A stretch of 64,000 nt of DNA from Jonesia quinghaiensis DSM 15701 (GCF_000423205.1 NZ_KE383990.1:63230-127229), one strand, 5' to 3'; counted from the stretch's first letter, positions 26,378 to 37,413 are shown. Notes: generated from the sequence alone by a model not told the origin. Numbers and translations are program-made.

Positions 26378-27285
26378 TGGAACACCCCAGCACAGGCTTC
26401 CCCCAGGAATACCTCACGCCGGGCTCCTCATTCGTTGACTTTGTGCGCGCCCACGCCCCCGCGACACTACCTGACGCACACCACCTCACCCACGATGTGC
26501 CCCACGACGCCACACCCCACGGCACAACCATTGTGTCCCTGGAATACAACGGGGGAGTCATCCTTGCAGGAGACCGCCGAGCAACCATGGGGTCAATGAT
26601 TGCTCACCGCGAAATAGAAAAAGTATTCGCCGCAGATGAACACTCCACCATCGGCATCGCAGGAACAGCGGGCATCGCCATTGAACTCGTCCGCCTCTTC
26701 CAACTAGAACTCGAACACTACGAAAAAATCGAAGGCGCCCAACTCTCCCTCGACGGAAAAGCCAACCGGCTCTCCACGATGCTGCGATCCCACCTCACCA
26801 TGGCACTACGCGGACTAGCAGTCATCCCCGTCTTTGCAGGATGGGACCACACACGCGCACGCGGACGCATCTACTCCTACGATGTCGCTGGAGGCCGCTA
26901 CGAAGAACCCAGCTTCACCTCCGTCGGCTCAGGATCAGTATTCGCACGAGGTGCACTCAAGAAACTATGGCGCCCAGGGATGGATGAACACACAGCAGTG
27001 TCCATCGCCATCGAAGCGCTATGGGACGCAGCAGACGACGATTCAGCGACAGCCGGACCAGACGCCATCCGAAAAATCTGGCCCATCATCGCCGTCGTAG
27101 ACGCAACAGGTTTCCGCTACGTCACAGAACCAGTTGTCGCCGACATATGCGCTCTCATCGCCGCACAACGCGTAGAATCCCACCGCGGAGTACGCATCCT
27201 AGAACCAGGCCGTGATGGCCCAGGCAACAGACTCCCCACACCACAAGACCTCTCTCACCCACCCACAGGGGAGAACCAGCCATGA
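26377..27285 (+). CDS. prcB: 20S proteasome beta subunit (catalytic)
   Basis: Threonine protease subunit, 302 residues including a propeptide. Autocleavage before T50 (PHG|TTIVSLEYNGG) should expose the N-terminal Thr nucleophile. The conserved GDRRATMG loop and the helix GTAGIAIELVRLFQLE are present. Fourteen beta subunits form the inner rings of the core particle. A tail after about residue 270 is proline-rich. ATG 26377 is chosen; a GTG one codon upstream is equally possible. It overlaps pup and, at its end, prcA (ATGA). Confidence 0.95.
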   Translation: MEHPSTGFPQEYLTPGSSFVDFVRAHAPATLPDAHHLTHDVPHDATPHGTTIVSLEYNGGVILAGDRRATMGSMIAHREIEKVFAADEHSTIGIAGTAGIAIELVRLFQLELEHYEKIEGAQLSLDGKANRLSTMLRSHLTMALRGLAVIPVFAGWDHTRARGRIYSYDVAGGRYEEPSFTSVGSGSVFARGALKKLWRPGMDEHTAVSIAIEALWDAADDDSATAGPDAIRKIWPIIAVVDATGFRYVTEPVVADICALIAAQRVESHRGVRILEPGRDGPGNRLPTPQDLSHPPTGENQP

Positions 27286-27977
27286 CCATGCCGTTCTACA
27301 TCTCACCAGAACAACTCATGCGAGACCGGGCCGACTACGCCCGCCAAGGCATCAACCGAGGTAGAGCAGTCATCGTGGCACAATGCGCCGCAGGGATCAT
27401 CTTCGCCACCGAAAACCACTCCCAAGCGCTCCACAAAATCTCCGAAATATACGACCGCATCGGATTCGCAGCCGTAGGAAAATACAACGAGTTCGAAGCA
27501 CTGCGCGTAGCAGGAATCCGGTACGCGGACCTCAAAGGCTACTCCTATGACAGGTCAGACGTGATCGCACGATCGTTAGCTAACACCTACGCACAAACCC
27601 TCGGCACAGCATTCACAACCGACTCCAAACCACTCGAAGTTGAAGTGATCATCGCCGAACTCGGCGCCACCGCCCAAGACGACGAGCTCTACCACCTGTC
27701 CTACGACGGGTCAGTCGCCCAAGAACACGGCTACGTTGTTGTCGGTGGCCACAGCGAAGAGATCCGCAAAGAACTAGCACACACCTGGAACCCAGACCTC
27801 CCCGTCGCCGACATCATCTCCCTCCTGTGCAAAGTACTCGCACGCCCACACGACCAAGAACCAGAAACACCACCCACCCCAGTAGCCCCAGAACACCTCG
27901 AAGCCGCGCTACTAGACAGGTCCCGCCCACGCCGCACATTCCGCCGACTCCACCTACCCGCTGACGCAGCACACTAA
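27282..27977 (+). CDS. prcA: 20S proteasome alpha subunit
   Basis: Structural ring and gate subunit, 231 residues. The N-terminus MPFYISPEQLMRDRADYARQ matches the gating segment of actinobacterial PrcA. The conserved core includes IYDRIGFAAVGKYNEFE and TYAQTLGTAFT. The C-terminal tail (DRSRPRRTFRRL) is basic and probably flexible. Start ATG 27282 overlaps the prcB stop by 4 bp, so the two subunits are translationally coupled; a second ATG lies two codons on. It acts with Arc, which docks into the alpha-ring pockets. Confidence 0.95.
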   Translation: MTMPFYISPEQLMRDRADYARQGINRGRAVIVAQCAAGIIFATENHSQALHKISEIYDRIGFAAVGKYNEFEALRVAGIRYADLKGYSYDRSDVIARSLANTYAQTLGTAFTTDSKPLEVEVIIAELGATAQDDELYHLSYDGSVAQEHGYVVVGGHSEEIRKELAHTWNPDLPVADIISLLCKVLARPHDQEPETPPTPVAPEHLEAALLDRSRPRRTFRRLHLPADAAH

Positions 27978-27989
27978 GGAAAACCACCC

Positions 27990-29357
27990 ATGGCCACCCG
28001 CCGCATCTTCGGGCTAGAAACTGAGTACGGCATCACCTACTCACACCCCACCGACGACCACCACATGTCCGCCGACGAAGTAGCCCGCCAACTCTTCAAA
28101 AAAGTCGTCGCCTGGGGACGCTCCTCAAACGTCTTCCTCCGCAACGGCTCACGCCTCTACCTCGACGTCGGCTCACACCCTGAATACGCCACAGCAGAAT
28201 GCGACAACGTTGAACAACTCATCGCCCACGACCGCGGCGGAGAACTCATCCTCAACGACCTCGTCCTCGATGCCCAACAACGCATCGCCCAAGAAGGCTA
28301 CAACGGCACCATCCACCTGTTTAAAAACAACACAGACTCAGCAGGAAACTCCTACGGATGCCACGAAAACTACCTCGTGCGCCGCCAAGGAGACTTCGGA
28401 CGCCTCGCCGACATCCTCATCCCCTTCCTCATCACCCGCCAAGTCCTCGTGGGAGCAGGAAAAATACTCGCAACACCCAACGGCCCCGCCTACTGCTTCT
28501 CACAACGAGCCGACCACATGTGGGAAGCCGTATCAAGCGCAACAACACGCTCACGCCCCATCATCAACACCCGCGACGAACCCCACGCCGACGCAGAATA
28601 CTACCGGCGCCTCCACGTCATAGTCGGCGACTCATCCATGTCCCAAGCAACAACACTGCTCAAAGTCGGAGCAACAGACATGGTCCTGCGACTCATCGAA
28701 GCCGGCATCCCCATGCGCGACCTCGCCCTCGACAACCCCATGCGCGCCATCCGAGACGTCAGCCACGACATCACCGGCCGCGCAACCGTCACCCTCGCAA
28801 ACGGTCGAGTCCTCACCGCCTGGCAACTCCAAGAAATCTACCTCGACAAAGTCCGCCAATTCACCGCAGCAACCGGCGAAGAAACCACCATAGACACCCA
28901 AGTATTCGACCTATGGGAACGCGGAATCCACGCCATCGAAACCCAAAACCCTGCCAGCATCGACACAGAACTCGACTGGGCCATCAAAAAGAAACTCCTC
29001 GACCGCTACCAAAACAAACTGGGCTGCACACTAGACGACCCCCGCCTAGCCCGACTCGACCTGGCCTACCACGACATTTCCCCCACCACCGGACTCGTCC
29101 ACCGCCTCGAAAACCGCGGCCTCATGCGCACACTAGTCACCAACAACGACATCACCCACGCCAGCGAACACCCACCAACAACAACCCGAGCAAGCCTACG
29201 CGGACGTTTCGTACGCGCAGCACAAGACAAGAAAAAGGACTACACCGTCGACTGGGTACACCTCAAACTCAACGACCAAGCCCAACGCACAGTCCTCTGC
29301 AAAGACCCCTTCGCAGCACAAGACCCACGAGTCGACGCCCTCATCGACTCGATGTGA
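27990..29357 (+). CDS. pafA: Pup-protein ligase PafA
   Basis: Glutamine-synthetase-like ligase of 455 residues that phosphorylates the C-terminal Glu of Pup and links it to substrate lysines. The nucleotide-binding FGLETEYGI, catalytic Asp D59 in [33 protein letters not shown] and [18 protein letters not shown] are all present. It lacks the Dop loop, which separates it from the paralogue dop 3.5 kb upstream. It lies 12 bp after prcA behind AAGGAAA. The gene is strongly A+C-rich on the coding strand, which keeps several long but meaningless overlapping frames open. Confidence 0.95.
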   Translation: MATRRIFGLETEYGITYSHPTDDHHMSADEVARQLFKKVVAWGRSSNVFLRNGSRLYLDVGSHPEYATAECDNVEQLIAHDRGGELILNDLVLDAQQRIAQEGYNGTIHLFKNNTDSAGNSYGCHENYLVRRQGDFGRLADILIPFLITRQVLVGAGKILATPNGPAYCFSQRADHMWEAVSSATTRSRPIINTRDEPHADAEYYRRLHVIVGDSSMSQATTLLKVGATDMVLRLIEAGIPMRDLALDNPMRAIRDVSHDITGRATVTLANGRVLTAWQLQEIYLDKVRQFTAATGEETTIDTQVFDLWERGIHAIETQNPASIDTELDWAIKKKLLDRYQNKLGCTLDDPRLARLDLAYHDISPTTGLVHRLENRGLMRTLVTNNDITHASEHPPTTTRASLRGRFVRAAQDKKKDYTVDWVHLKLNDQAQRTVLCKDPFAAQDPRVDALIDSM

Positions 29358-29417
29358 CATCCCACATAAACCACCCCCCGCAGCGACACAACACCTCAAC
29401 GCGCTCGCAGAAGTCGC

Positions 29418-29423
29418 TACGAT
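29418..29423 (+). promoter_or_regulatory. Candidate -10 box upstream of the FKBP lipoprotein gene
   Basis: TACGAT ends 8 nt before the ATG at 29432 with no Shine-Dalgarno between, compatible with a (nearly) leaderless mRNA. It lies in the 74-bp gap after pafA. Confidence 0.35.
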
Positions 29424-29431
29424 ATTGAGTC

Positions 29432-30346
29432 ATGCACACCTTCCGGCACACGCCACGCCACCTGGTAGCGCTCGTCCTTACAAGTGCCCTCTTGCTCACC
29501 GCAGGGGCATGCTCGCAGGAAGCTGAACCAGAGCCGGAAGCCAGTACCCAAACAGTTGATGACACCATCACAGTCCAGGGCACAGCAGACGAAGCCCCAA
29601 CCCTGACCTACGAGAAGCCCTACCCCTACAGTGAGCCAACAACAGAGGTGATCTGGAAAGGTGAAGGCACCCCCGTCGAAGCAGATCAGCCCATCCTTCT
29701 TCAGGTATATGCAGAAGACGGTGACACCGGCGAGGTTGTCCGTGACGACCACGTCTCAGTGCCCGCAGCGTACATGGTCACCGAAGAAGAGATCGGCGGC
29801 CAACTTTACGAAGCCCTCGTGGGACAAAACACGGGTAGTCGAGTACGTCTTGTCTCACACAAAGACAAACAAACCCTGATCACTGTTGTTGACATCGTCA
29901 GTGTCACCGCCGCAGGCGAAGCACGAGAAGCCGAAGAAGGCCAACCCCAAGTCACATATGGTGACCACGGCGCCCCCACCATCACCATCCCCAAAGACAC
30001 CACAGCACCAACAGAACTACACGTCCAACAACTACGCACCGGCCGACGCAAACAAGTACAAGCAAACGCCCAAGTAGTACTCCAAGTTCATGCAGTGGCC
30101 TGGTCAACAGGTGAAGTATTTGAAACCACCTGGGGTGATGGGAAGAAACCAACAACCGTCACTGTTGGCACAGACGAACTCATCGAAGGGCTCGACCAAA
30201 CACTGGTAGGAGTCCCCGTAGGATCACAACTGCTCATCGTCGTGCCCCCCGTCCTAGGGTTCGGTGCGATGGAAGGAAACGAACTAGCCGAGGAAACCCT
30301 CGTGTACGTCATCGACGTTCTCGCCGCATCAGATGCACGCGAGTAA
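29432..30346 (+). CDS. FKBP-type peptidyl-prolyl isomerase, putative lipoprotein
   Basis: A 304-residue exported foldase candidate. The N-terminus has a basic start, a hydrophobic stretch [15 protein letters not shown] and a lipobox-like AGAC with Cys27, so membrane anchoring on the outside is likely. The C-terminal domain (about 205-300) is an FKBP fold with [22 protein letters not shown] and VVPPVLGFG. The middle region (about 75-160) looks like a second, degenerate FKBP domain ([11 protein letters not shown]...[11 protein letters not shown]). Position immediately after pafA is common in actinobacteria. Role in folding of secreted proteins is inferred. Confidence 0.85.
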   Translation: MHTFRHTPRHLVALVLTSALLLTAGACSQEAEPEPEASTQTVDDTITVQGTADEAPTLTYEKPYPYSEPTTEVIWKGEGTPVEADQPILLQVYAEDGDTGEVVRDDHVSVPAAYMVTEEEIGGQLYEALVGQNTGSRVRLVSHKDKQTLITVVDIVSVTAAGEAREAEEGQPQVTYGDHGAPTITIPKDTTAPTELHVQQLRTGRRKQVQANAQVVLQVHAVAWSTGEVFETTWGDGKKPTTVTVGTDELIEGLDQTLVGVPVGSQLLIVVPPVLGFGAMEGNELAEETLVYVIDVLAASDARE

Positions 30347-30363
30347 TCAGAAGAAAGAAGACT

Positions 30364-31155
30364 ATGACTACCTCTGTGCGCGTCATTCCCTGCCTCGACG
30401 TTGATGCCGGCCGAGTCGTCAAAGGAGTGAACTTCGAAAACCTCCGCGACGCAGGCGACCCAGTAGAACTCGCCCGACGCTACGGACAACAAGGAGCAGA
30501 CGAACTCACCTTCCTCGACGTCACCGCCTCCTCAACAAACCGCGAAACCACCTACGATGTCGTCCGACGCACCGCTGAAGAAGTGTTCATCCCCCTGACA
30601 GTAGGCGGGGGAGTGCGCCACCCGGACGATGTCGACCGGCTACTACGCGCCGGCGCCGACAAAGTAGCTGTCAACACCGCAGCGATCGCAGACCCTCAAC
30701 TCATCTCAGCAATTGCTGACCGATTCGGCTCCCAAGTGCTTGTCCTGTCCGTAGACGCCCGCCGTGTCCGTGACGGCGTAACAACCCAATCCGGTTACGA
30801 AGTCACAACTCACGGCGGCAAGCGCGGCACCGGAATCGACGCAGTTGCTTGGGCAATCGAAGCAGCCTCACGCGGCGCAGGAGAAATACTCCTCAACTCC
30901 ATGGACGCCGACGGCACCTACAACGGCTACGACCTCCCAATGTTCCAAGCAATCCGCCGCGAAGTAACAATCCCACTCATCGCCTCAGGCGGCGCCCACG
31001 AACCCGCAGACTTCACATCCGCCGCCCAAGCAGGAGCTGACGCAGTGCTTGCCGCAAGTGTGTTCCACTTCGGCAAACTCACCATCAACGACGTCAAAGA
31101 CCACATGGAACAACACGGAATCGAGGTGCGGCGAACAGCCGCCTCACGCGTATGA
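30364..31155 (+). CDS. hisF: Imidazole glycerol phosphate synthase subunit HisF
   Basis: Cyclase subunit of the histidine pathway, 263 residues. It converts PRFAR plus ammonia from HisH into imidazole-glycerol phosphate and AICAR. It is a (beta/alpha)8 barrel with catalytic Asp in [15 protein letters not shown] and the second Asp in VLSVDARR; phosphate-binding loops are GGGVR and [10 protein letters not shown]. The stop overlaps the ABC exporter start (ATGA). hisH and hisA are not in the window. Confidence 0.95.
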   Translation: MTTSVRVIPCLDVDAGRVVKGVNFENLRDAGDPVELARRYGQQGADELTFLDVTASSTNRETTYDVVRRTAEEVFIPLTVGGGVRHPDDVDRLLRAGADKVAVNTAAIADPQLISAIADRFGSQVLVLSVDARRVRDGVTTQSGYEVTTHGGKRGTGIDAVAWAIEAASRGAGEILLNSMDADGTYNGYDLPMFQAIRREVTIPLIASGGAHEPADFTSAAQAGADAVLAASVFHFGKLTINDVKDHMEQHGIEVRRTAASRV

Positions 31156-32975
31156 CATCCCAGAACACTCCCTACGCCCTTCCAGGAAGCCAAACCCGGC
31201 AGTCCATCACACTCATGACCCGCGGGATACGCAACGAATGGCGAATCTACGCGATCGCCATCGCAGCATCCGGGGTCTTCGGTCTGATCACCGTGGCAAC
31301 ATCGAGGGTAGTTGGTCACCTCACCAGCAGCTACATCATTCCCATCCTCGACGGCAACCGATCAGTAGCAACCATATGGGCCGGAGCGGGCATCCTGTTC
31401 GCCGTCATCGTCGCCCTTGTCATCTCCATCGTCTTCCGACGGATCTTTGCCGCCCAAGGCACCTTCCACCTACAAGCGAGACACCGCAGAGCCCTGGGAA
31501 ATAAGTTTGTCGAACTGCCACCAGCCTGGCACCGTCAAACCTCCCCAGGGAAACTACTGTCAAACGTCTCCTCAGACTCCGAAGCAGCCACCAGCGTCTT
31601 CAACCCGCTGCCCTTCATGCTCGGAGTCGTCGTCATGCTCATCGCCGCAGCAGTTATGCTCTTCTCCATCGATAGTTGGCTCGCACTATCAGCGTTCTCC
31701 ATCATTCCCATCATGATCATCGCTAACCTCTTCTTCCAACAAAAGATGACACCAGCGGTGACCCATGCCCAAGAACTACGTGGAGAAGTCTCCGAAGTCG
31801 CCCACGAAAGCTTCGAAGCGGCAACACTCGTTAAAGCGATGGGAACAGAAGACACCGAAGCCAAACGCTTCGACACCGTCACCGACGACCTCGAAAAAGC
31901 AAACGTACGCGCCGGCACAATCAGAGCAGTCTTCGACCCCATCATCGATGCCCTCCCAAACATCGGAGCGCTCCTCGTCCTTATCGTGGGCCTACAACGA
32001 GTCTCAGCCGGCGCAGCCACCGCAGGAGACATCGTTTCCGCCGCATATCTCATGAGCCTGCTAGCAGTACCAGTCCGCTCATTCGGATGGGTTCTCGCAG
32101 AACTCCCACGAAGCGTTGTTGGATACCAACGAGTCGCCCAAGTAGTCGACACAACCAACACTGTCACCCCAGGCACACACAACATGACACTCACCCCCGG
32201 CGAACCAGCAGAAGTGAAACTCGCCGACATAGGAGTGTCATTCACCGATGAACACGGAACACAACACGTCCTCCAAAACGTCACACTCACCATCACCGCA
32301 GGCACCACAATGGTCCTCATGGGACGAACCGGTGCAGGAAAATCCACCCTCGTCTCCCTCATCCCACGACTTGCAGATCCTGACCAAGGGACCATAACCA
32401 TCGCCGACCACAACGTCGCCGAACTCACCCGCACCGCCCTCAGTAACTCCGTCGTGTTCGTCGCCCAATCAACCTTCATCTTCGAAGACACCGTTCGCAC
32501 CAACGTCACCCTCAGCGACAGCGCCTACACCGACGAACAAGTATGGGAAGCCCTTGAAGCCGCCCACATTGCAGACTTCGTCCGTACACTCCCCAAAGGC
32601 ATCAACACAAACCTCGGTGAACGCGGATCAAACCTCTCCGGAGGTCAACGACAACGCCTCGCCATAGCGCGTGCACTAGTACGCCGCCCATCCGTCCTCA
32701 TCCTCGACGACGCAACCTCAGCCCTTGACCCACAAGTCGAACAAGCAATCCTCGCAACAGTCCGGCAGAACTACGCCACAACCGTCATCATGGTCGCCTA
32801 CCGTGCAGCGAGTGCCCGCCTCGCCGACGAAGTATGCGTCCTTGCGCACGGAAATATTGTCGCCCGTGGCACCCACGACCAACTTGTCACCACAAACAAC
32901 TACTACCAAGAACTCGTCATGGCCTACGAACGCGACGCAGAGCAACGACGAGAGGACTCCAATGCCGGACTCTAA
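31152..32975 (+). CDS. ABC exporter half-transporter with degenerate ATPase site (subunit 1)
   Basis: A 607-residue type IV ABC exporter with six predicted membrane helices in residues 30-340 and an ATPase domain after about 365. Walker A is GRTGAGKST (391-399) and the signature LSGGQRQ is canonical. The Walker B carboxylate is Asp ([11 protein letters not shown]) and the switch His is replaced (MVAYRAAS). It therefore contributes a non-hydrolysing site, as in TM287, BmrC or LmrC-type subunits. It is translationally coupled to hisF upstream and overlaps the partner subunit by 14 bp. The substrate is unknown; the place inside a his-trp operon could hint at amino-acid or drug export. Confidence 0.87.
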   Translation: MTSQNTPYALPGSQTRQSITLMTRGIRNEWRIYAIAIAASGVFGLITVATSRVVGHLTSSYIIPILDGNRSVATIWAGAGILFAVIVALVISIVFRRIFAAQGTFHLQARHRRALGNKFVELPPAWHRQTSPGKLLSNVSSDSEAATSVFNPLPFMLGVVVMLIAAAVMLFSIDSWLALSAFSIIPIMIIANLFFQQKMTPAVTHAQELRGEVSEVAHESFEAATLVKAMGTEDTEAKRFDTVTDDLEKANVRAGTIRAVFDPIIDALPNIGALLVLIVGLQRVSAGAATAGDIVSAAYLMSLLAVPVRSFGWVLAELPRSVVGYQRVAQVVDTTNTVTPGTHNMTLTPGEPAEVKLADIGVSFTDEHGTQHVLQNVTLTITAGTTMVLMGRTGAGKSTLVSLIPRLADPDQGTITIADHNVAELTRTALSNSVVFVAQSTFIFEDTVRTNVTLSDSAYTDEQVWEALEAAHIADFVRTLPKGINTNLGERGSNLSGGQRQRLAIARALVRRPSVLILDDATSALDPQVEQAILATVRQNYATTVIMVAYRAASARLADEVCVLAHGNIVARGTHDQLVTTNNYYQELVMAYERDAEQRREDSNAGL

Positions 32976-34788
32976 CAACGGAAGCCACATCGCCTCCGCT
33001 TCGAACCTCGGAGCCATCGCCACAGTACGACGCGGCATCCAACTCACCCCAGAACTCATTAACGGAATCTGGCTCACACTCGCCCTTGCGGTTCTTGCTG
33101 CAGCAGGAAAAGTTGTTATCCCCATTACGGTGCAACAAGCCGTTGATGCCACAACGTCAGGTGCCGAGAATCTTCTTGGTGAAATAACAACTGTCGGGAC
33201 GATAGCGCTCATTGCTATTGCTGTCGCAGCGCTCTCCACAACAGCAGTGAATATCCGGCTTGTTCGGAACGCAGAACGCGGACTTGCCCGGCTACGTCAG
33301 CAAGCATTCCGCCACATTCACCGCCTGTCTGTGCTCACCCAAAACACTGAGCGACGTGGGGCCCTGGTGTCTCGTGTCACGTCGGATGTCGACACCATCT
33401 CCCTGTTTGTTCAATGGGGAGGCATCATGCTGCTGACATCAGTGCTGCAGCTAGTCGCTGCAACAGCTGTCATGCTGTTCTACTCATGGCAGTTGACGAT
33501 CCTGGTATGGGTTACCTTCATCCCGTTCATGTTCCTTCTGCGCCCTGCGCAGCGCCGAGTTAACGTCAGCTTCACTCGCGTGCGATCACGTATGGGCGAT
33601 TTGCTCGGGGCAGTTTCTGAGGCCATCGTTGGATCGTCCACGGTCTACTCCTACGGCATCGCGGACAAAACCCGGGAAAAAATCACCACCCGCGTGAACG
33701 AGCACCGATCAGCAGGTGTCCAAGCGATGACCCACGTCGCCTACTCTTTCGCTGCAGGTGTGTTCGCTGCGAACCTGGTGCTAGTTGTTGTCGTTATCGC
33801 TGGCGCCTACCTCGGAGTAGCTGGAAATATCACTGCTGGGCAACTCGTTGCCTTCCTGTTCCTTACCCAGCTATTCACCGGCCCGGTTCAGCTAGCTACC
33901 GAAGTGCTCAATGAACTTCAAAACGCCGTCGCAGGCTGGCGCCGGGTTATCGCGGTTATCGAAACACCGATTGACGTCACCTCGCCGGAAAACTCCGTCA
34001 CACAACCTCCTCGTGGCCCAGGGGCGCTCACTATCACCGACGTTGCGTACCGCTACCCAGGCGGAGACCTCGTCCTCAATGACGTGAACCTCCATGTTCA
34101 AGCTGGTAAACGCGTTGCAGTCGTTGGGGAAACAGGGTCAGGGAAAACCACACTGGCTAAACTCGTTACTCGGTTCGCAGACCCCACTCACGGGCACATC
34201 GCATTCGACGGAATTGATCTCAAAGACCACTCCCAAGAAGACCTGCGCACCCGAATCCTCCTCATCCCACAAGAAGGATTCTTGTTCAACGCCACCATTG
34301 CGGAAAATATCGCGTACGGGATTTCCCAACGCCACCCAGGTATAACCCAAGAAAACATCACACAGACCGTTCATCAAGCGATCCATGAACTTGGCTTAAC
34401 CCCGTGGCTCTCTACACTCCCGAATGGTGAAAACACAGAGGTTGGACAACGTGGTGAACGTCTGTCCGCCGGAGAGCGCCAACTCATCGCCCTCGCCCGG
34501 GCATACATTTCAGGTGCGGACCTGATTGTCATGGACGAAGTGACCTCCGCAGTTGACCCTGCAACAGAAGTGACGATCTCCCGTGCGCTGGAGAAGCTCA
34601 TGGATGGCAAATCAACACTGACCATTGCACACCGTCTGTCCACTGCGGCCGCCAGTGACCACGTTGTGGTGATGGATTCGGGGCGCGTTGTGGAGCAGGG
34701 AACACATGAACAACTCCTTGCACTCCAAGGTCGCTACAGTGCGATGTATAACGCGTGGATCAGCCAAACAACTTCTCAGCAGCACTAA
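32962..34788 (+). CDS. ABC exporter half-transporter with consensus ATPase site (subunit 2)
   Basis: Partner half-transporter, 608 residues. After six membrane helices the ATPase domain has Walker [10 protein letters not shown], a catalytic Glu in [11 protein letters not shown] and a switch His in TIAHRLST. Its signature is non-canonical (LSAGERQ). The two genes are thus complementary: subunit 2's Walker motifs pair with subunit 1's LSGGQ to make one active site, the classic asymmetric heterodimer. The ATG at 32962 follows GAGAGGA and overlaps subunit 1's stop; the frame upstream of it is an overlap artefact. Base composition changes about 100 bp into this gene. Confidence 0.87.
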   Translation: MPDSNNGSHIASASNLGAIATVRRGIQLTPELINGIWLTLALAVLAAAGKVVIPITVQQAVDATTSGAENLLGEITTVGTIALIAIAVAALSTTAVNIRLVRNAERGLARLRQQAFRHIHRLSVLTQNTERRGALVSRVTSDVDTISLFVQWGGIMLLTSVLQLVAATAVMLFYSWQLTILVWVTFIPFMFLLRPAQRRVNVSFTRVRSRMGDLLGAVSEAIVGSSTVYSYGIADKTREKITTRVNEHRSAGVQAMTHVAYSFAAGVFAANLVLVVVVIAGAYLGVAGNITAGQLVAFLFLTQLFTGPVQLATEVLNELQNAVAGWRRVIAVIETPIDVTSPENSVTQPPRGPGALTITDVAYRYPGGDLVLNDVNLHVQAGKRVAVVGETGSGKTTLAKLVTRFADPTHGHIAFDGIDLKDHSQEDLRTRILLIPQEGFLFNATIAENIAYGISQRHPGITQENITQTVHQAIHELGLTPWLSTLPNGENTEVGQRGERLSAGERQLIALARAYISGADLIVMDEVTSAVDPATEVTISRALEKLMDGKSTLTIAHRLSTAAASDHVVVMDSGRVVEQGTHEQLLALQGRYSAMYNAWISQTTSQQH

Positions 34789-34808
34789 GTAACCACGACA
34801 GGACCTCG

Positions 34809-35186
34809 ATGATGACTACTTCCGAACTTGATCCGGATCTTGCTGGACGACTAAAACGCGACGCCGCTGGTCTGATCGCCGCCATCATTCAGCAACATGA
34901 CACCCGTGAAGTTCTCATGCTTGGGTGGATGGATGATGAGGCTCTTCGGAGAACACTGACCCAAGGACGCGTGACGTTCTACTCCAGGTCGCGCCAAGAG
35001 TATTGGCGTAAAGGTGACACTTCAGGTCACACCCAACACGTGAAGTCCGTCGCCCTTGATTGTGACGGGGATGCACTACTCATTCAAGTGCACCAAGTTG
35101 GTGCAGCCTGCCACACTGGGGAACGTACCTGCTTCATCGCCGGGGGAGACCTTGGCGCACAGGTAGACCCTGAGCCGGTATCCTAA
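34809..35186 (+). CDS. hisI: Phosphoribosyl-AMP cyclohydrolase HisI
   Basis: A 125-residue zinc/magnesium enzyme opening the purine ring of PR-AMP, third step of histidine synthesis. Conserved stretches are [32 protein letters not shown], the metal-binding LDCDGDALL and the Cys ligands in [12 protein letters not shown]. No HisE domain is fused. ATG 34809 is chosen behind AGGA; the adjacent ATG at 34812 is possible. It follows the ABC pair by 20 bp and precedes trpE by 38 bp. Confidence 0.95.
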   Translation: MMTTSELDPDLAGRLKRDAAGLIAAIIQQHDTREVLMLGWMDDEALRRTLTQGRVTFYSRSRQEYWRKGDTSGHTQHVKSVALDCDGDALLIQVHQVGAACHTGERTCFIAGGDLGAQVDPEPVS

Positions 35187-35224
35187 ACCCCAACCCGCAG
35201 CCCCTAAACGTCCGAGGGAACAGC

Positions 35225-36802
35225 ATGACGCACCAAGCACCACGTCAGTCCGTAGACGCCCTGCCATGGGGTGAGACGTGGCCAACGGCAGAGACGTTCA
35301 CTGAGTTGGCCACTGACCGGCGTGTCATCCCTGTCGTGAGGAAAATACTTGCTGACGACATCACCCCCGTGGGGTTATACCGCATTCTTGCGCAAAGTCG
35401 TCGCGGAACGTTCCTCATGGAATCCGCAGAAATCGATGGAACCTGGTCGCGCTACTCCTTTGTCGGCGTCCATTCACGGGCAACACTGACTATGCAGAAT
35501 GACAAGGCTGTGTGGAATGGCGATGTCCCAGTAGGCATCCCGAGTGATGGCAAGCCCTTAGATACGTTGCGTGCGACATTGCAAGAACTACACACCGAGC
35601 CAATACCGGGGCTCCCTCCCTTCACAGGCGGGTTAGTCGGTGCTATGGGGTGGGAAATTATCCGGCAGTGGGAACCCACAATCCGCCCACAAGCTACTCG
35701 TGAACTCGACGTTCCCGATATGACGCTCCTCCTTGCCTCTGACATCGCGGCGATTGATCACACCAACGGAACGGTATGGTTGATTGCCAACGCAATTAAC
35801 TACAACAACACACCAGATCGCGTGGATGATGCGTACAACGATGCGGTGTCACGGCTTGATGCGATGGAACGAGACTTAGTCCACGGTTTAGCTACCGGCT
35901 TCCCCGATGTCCCACGCGTCACTGACCCTGACCGTCCAGTGCCAGACATCGAGTTCCGCACGAGCCGCGAACGCTACACCCAGATGATTTCTCGCGGTAA
36001 AGAAGCCATCCGTGATGGAGAAGTATTCCAAATTGTGTTGTCCCAACGTTTTGACGTTGAGTGTTCAGCTCACCCATTGGACGTTTACCGGGTACTGAGG
36101 ACTGTTAATCCCAGCCCGTACATGTATCTGTTCGAATTAGAAGATCACAATGGAGTTCCATTCGCCATTGTGGGATCTAGTCCAGAAACACTCGTCAAAC
36201 TTAACGACGGTACTGTCACGACGTACCCTATTGCTGGTTCACGGCCACGGGGTGGAACGTACGAGGAAGACCAACTCAACGCTAAAGATGTTCAAGAGGA
36301 TCCCAAAGAGGTCGCTGAACACATCATGCTGGTTGATTTGTCACGCAACGACCTCGTCAAAGTCTGTACACCTGGGACCGTTGATGTCGCCGAGTTCATG
36401 CATATCAAACGATTCAGCCACATCATGCACATGTGTTCGACTGTGATCGGCAAGCTCCGCCCTGGTGTCACAGCACTTGACGTTTTCACTGCGACCTTCC
36501 CCGCCGGTACGTTGTCAGGTGCTCCAAAGAACCGCGCCATTGAACTTATTGACGCCTACGAACAAACAGCTCGAGGGATTTACGGCGGGACAGTGGGGTA
36601 TTTCTCCTTCGATGGCAATATGGACATGGCAATTGCTATCAGAACAGCGCACATCACCCAAGGGCGCGCGTACGTCCAGGCTGGGGGCGGGATTGTCGCT
36701 GATTCGCAAGAGGACACCGAATTTTGGGAAACCCGGAACAAAGCCGCTGCAGTGATCAATGCGATCCAGCGTGCTAGTCAACTAGCAACCCGGCAACCAT
36801 GA
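35225..36802 (+). CDS. trpE: Anthranilate synthase component I
   Basis: Chorismate-to-anthranilate enzyme (with TrpG, not in this window), first committed step of tryptophan synthesis; 525 residues. The N-terminal domain holds the tryptophan feedback site region FLMESAEIDGTWSRYSF. The chorismate-binding domain has QIVLSQRF, PSPYMYLFE, GSSPETLVK, PIAGSRPRG and the C-terminal YFSFDGNMDMAIAIRT. GAGGG precedes the ATG. The stop overlaps the next small membrane-protein gene by 4 bp. No leader peptide rich in Trp codons is visible in the 38-bp gap upstream, so transcription probably comes from the his part of the operon. Confidence 0.95.
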   Translation: MTHQAPRQSVDALPWGETWPTAETFTELATDRRVIPVVRKILADDITPVGLYRILAQSRRGTFLMESAEIDGTWSRYSFVGVHSRATLTMQNDKAVWNGDVPVGIPSDGKPLDTLRATLQELHTEPIPGLPPFTGGLVGAMGWEIIRQWEPTIRPQATRELDVPDMTLLLASDIAAIDHTNGTVWLIANAINYNNTPDRVDDAYNDAVSRLDAMERDLVHGLATGFPDVPRVTDPDRPVPDIEFRTSRERYTQMISRGKEAIRDGEVFQIVLSQRFDVECSAHPLDVYRVLRTVNPSPYMYLFELEDHNGVPFAIVGSSPETLVKLNDGTVTTYPIAGSRPRGGTYEEDQLNAKDVQEDPKEVAEHIMLVDLSRNDLVKVCTPGTVDVAEFMHIKRFSHIMHMCSTVIGKLRPGVTALDVFTATFPAGTLSGAPKNRAIELIDAYEQTARGIYGGTVGYFSFDGNMDMAIAIRTAHITQGRAYVQAGGGIVADSQEDTEFWETRNKAAAVINAIQRASQLATRQP

Positions 36803-37413
36803 CGATCTCGACACTGACAAGCCGTCGCACCACAGTGCTAACAGCCCTCGTGGTGAGTATTGTGCTGCTTATTGTGGCGAACATTGAATGGTATGCGACA
36901 ACGGCAACAACAGTGCTGGACGTTGATGAACGAATATCCGTCAGCGGTCAAGACATTATGCCGTTACTGTCAGCGGCTGCTTTTGTTGGTATTGCAGCAT
37001 CGCTCTTCATCGCCATCGCTCACCGAATCGGTTTGTATATTGCCGGTGCAGTGGTTGTGCTGTGCGGGATCGGAGCAGGTGCTGCTTCTGTCCTGGCTCC
37101 GTCTGCAGCGCCCGGACGCCTGGCACAAGAGGTTGTGTCGTCCGTTGGTGTGGCAAGTGGTCCTGTTGCAGAGCACGGCAGCGTGATGCCATTGATAGCT
37201 GGCGTGTGTGGGGGTCTTCTCCTGTGGTGCGGGTTTGTGACAATCGCGCGCGCGCATCGGTGGAATAGGACAGGGCAGCAGTATCAGCGTCCCGTTGCTG
37301 ACATGACACAACAGGTCTCTCAAGACCTTGATGCACGTGATACTTGGGATGCTTTGAGTCGGGGAGAAGATCCGTCTGCGGGTCGCACGCTCGGTGACAC
37401 TGAAGAAAATTAG
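36799..37413 (+). CDS. Trp-biosynthesis-associated membrane protein (Trp_oprn_chp family)
   Basis: A 204-residue membrane protein with four predicted helices (about 15-30, 54-72, 75-100, 130-150) and a hydrophilic C-terminal tail. The position between trpE and trpC and the pattern (ALVVSIVLLIVANIEWYAT near the N-terminus) match the actinobacterial Trp_oprn_chp family, of which M. tuberculosis Rv1610 is a member. The molecular function is unknown. It starts in the ATGA overlap with trpE, so its expression is coupled to anthranilate synthase. Confidence 0.82.
   Translation: MTISTLTSRRTTVLTALVVSIVLLIVANIEWYATTATTVLDVDERISVSGQDIMPLLSAAAFVGIAASLFIAIAHRIGLYIAGAVVVLCGIGAGAASVLAPSAAPGRLAQEVVSSVGVASGPVAEHGSVMPLIAGVCGGLLLWCGFVTIARAHRWNRTGQQYQRPVADMTQQVSQDLDARDTWDALSRGEDPSAGRTLGDTEEN

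Noticed and set aside
28358-29428. A 356-codon frame overlapping pafA, rich in Arg, Pro and His.
   Set aside because: It lies inside pafA in another frame. It stays open because the A+C-rich strand produces few stop codons; the composition is not protein-like and there is no ribosome site.
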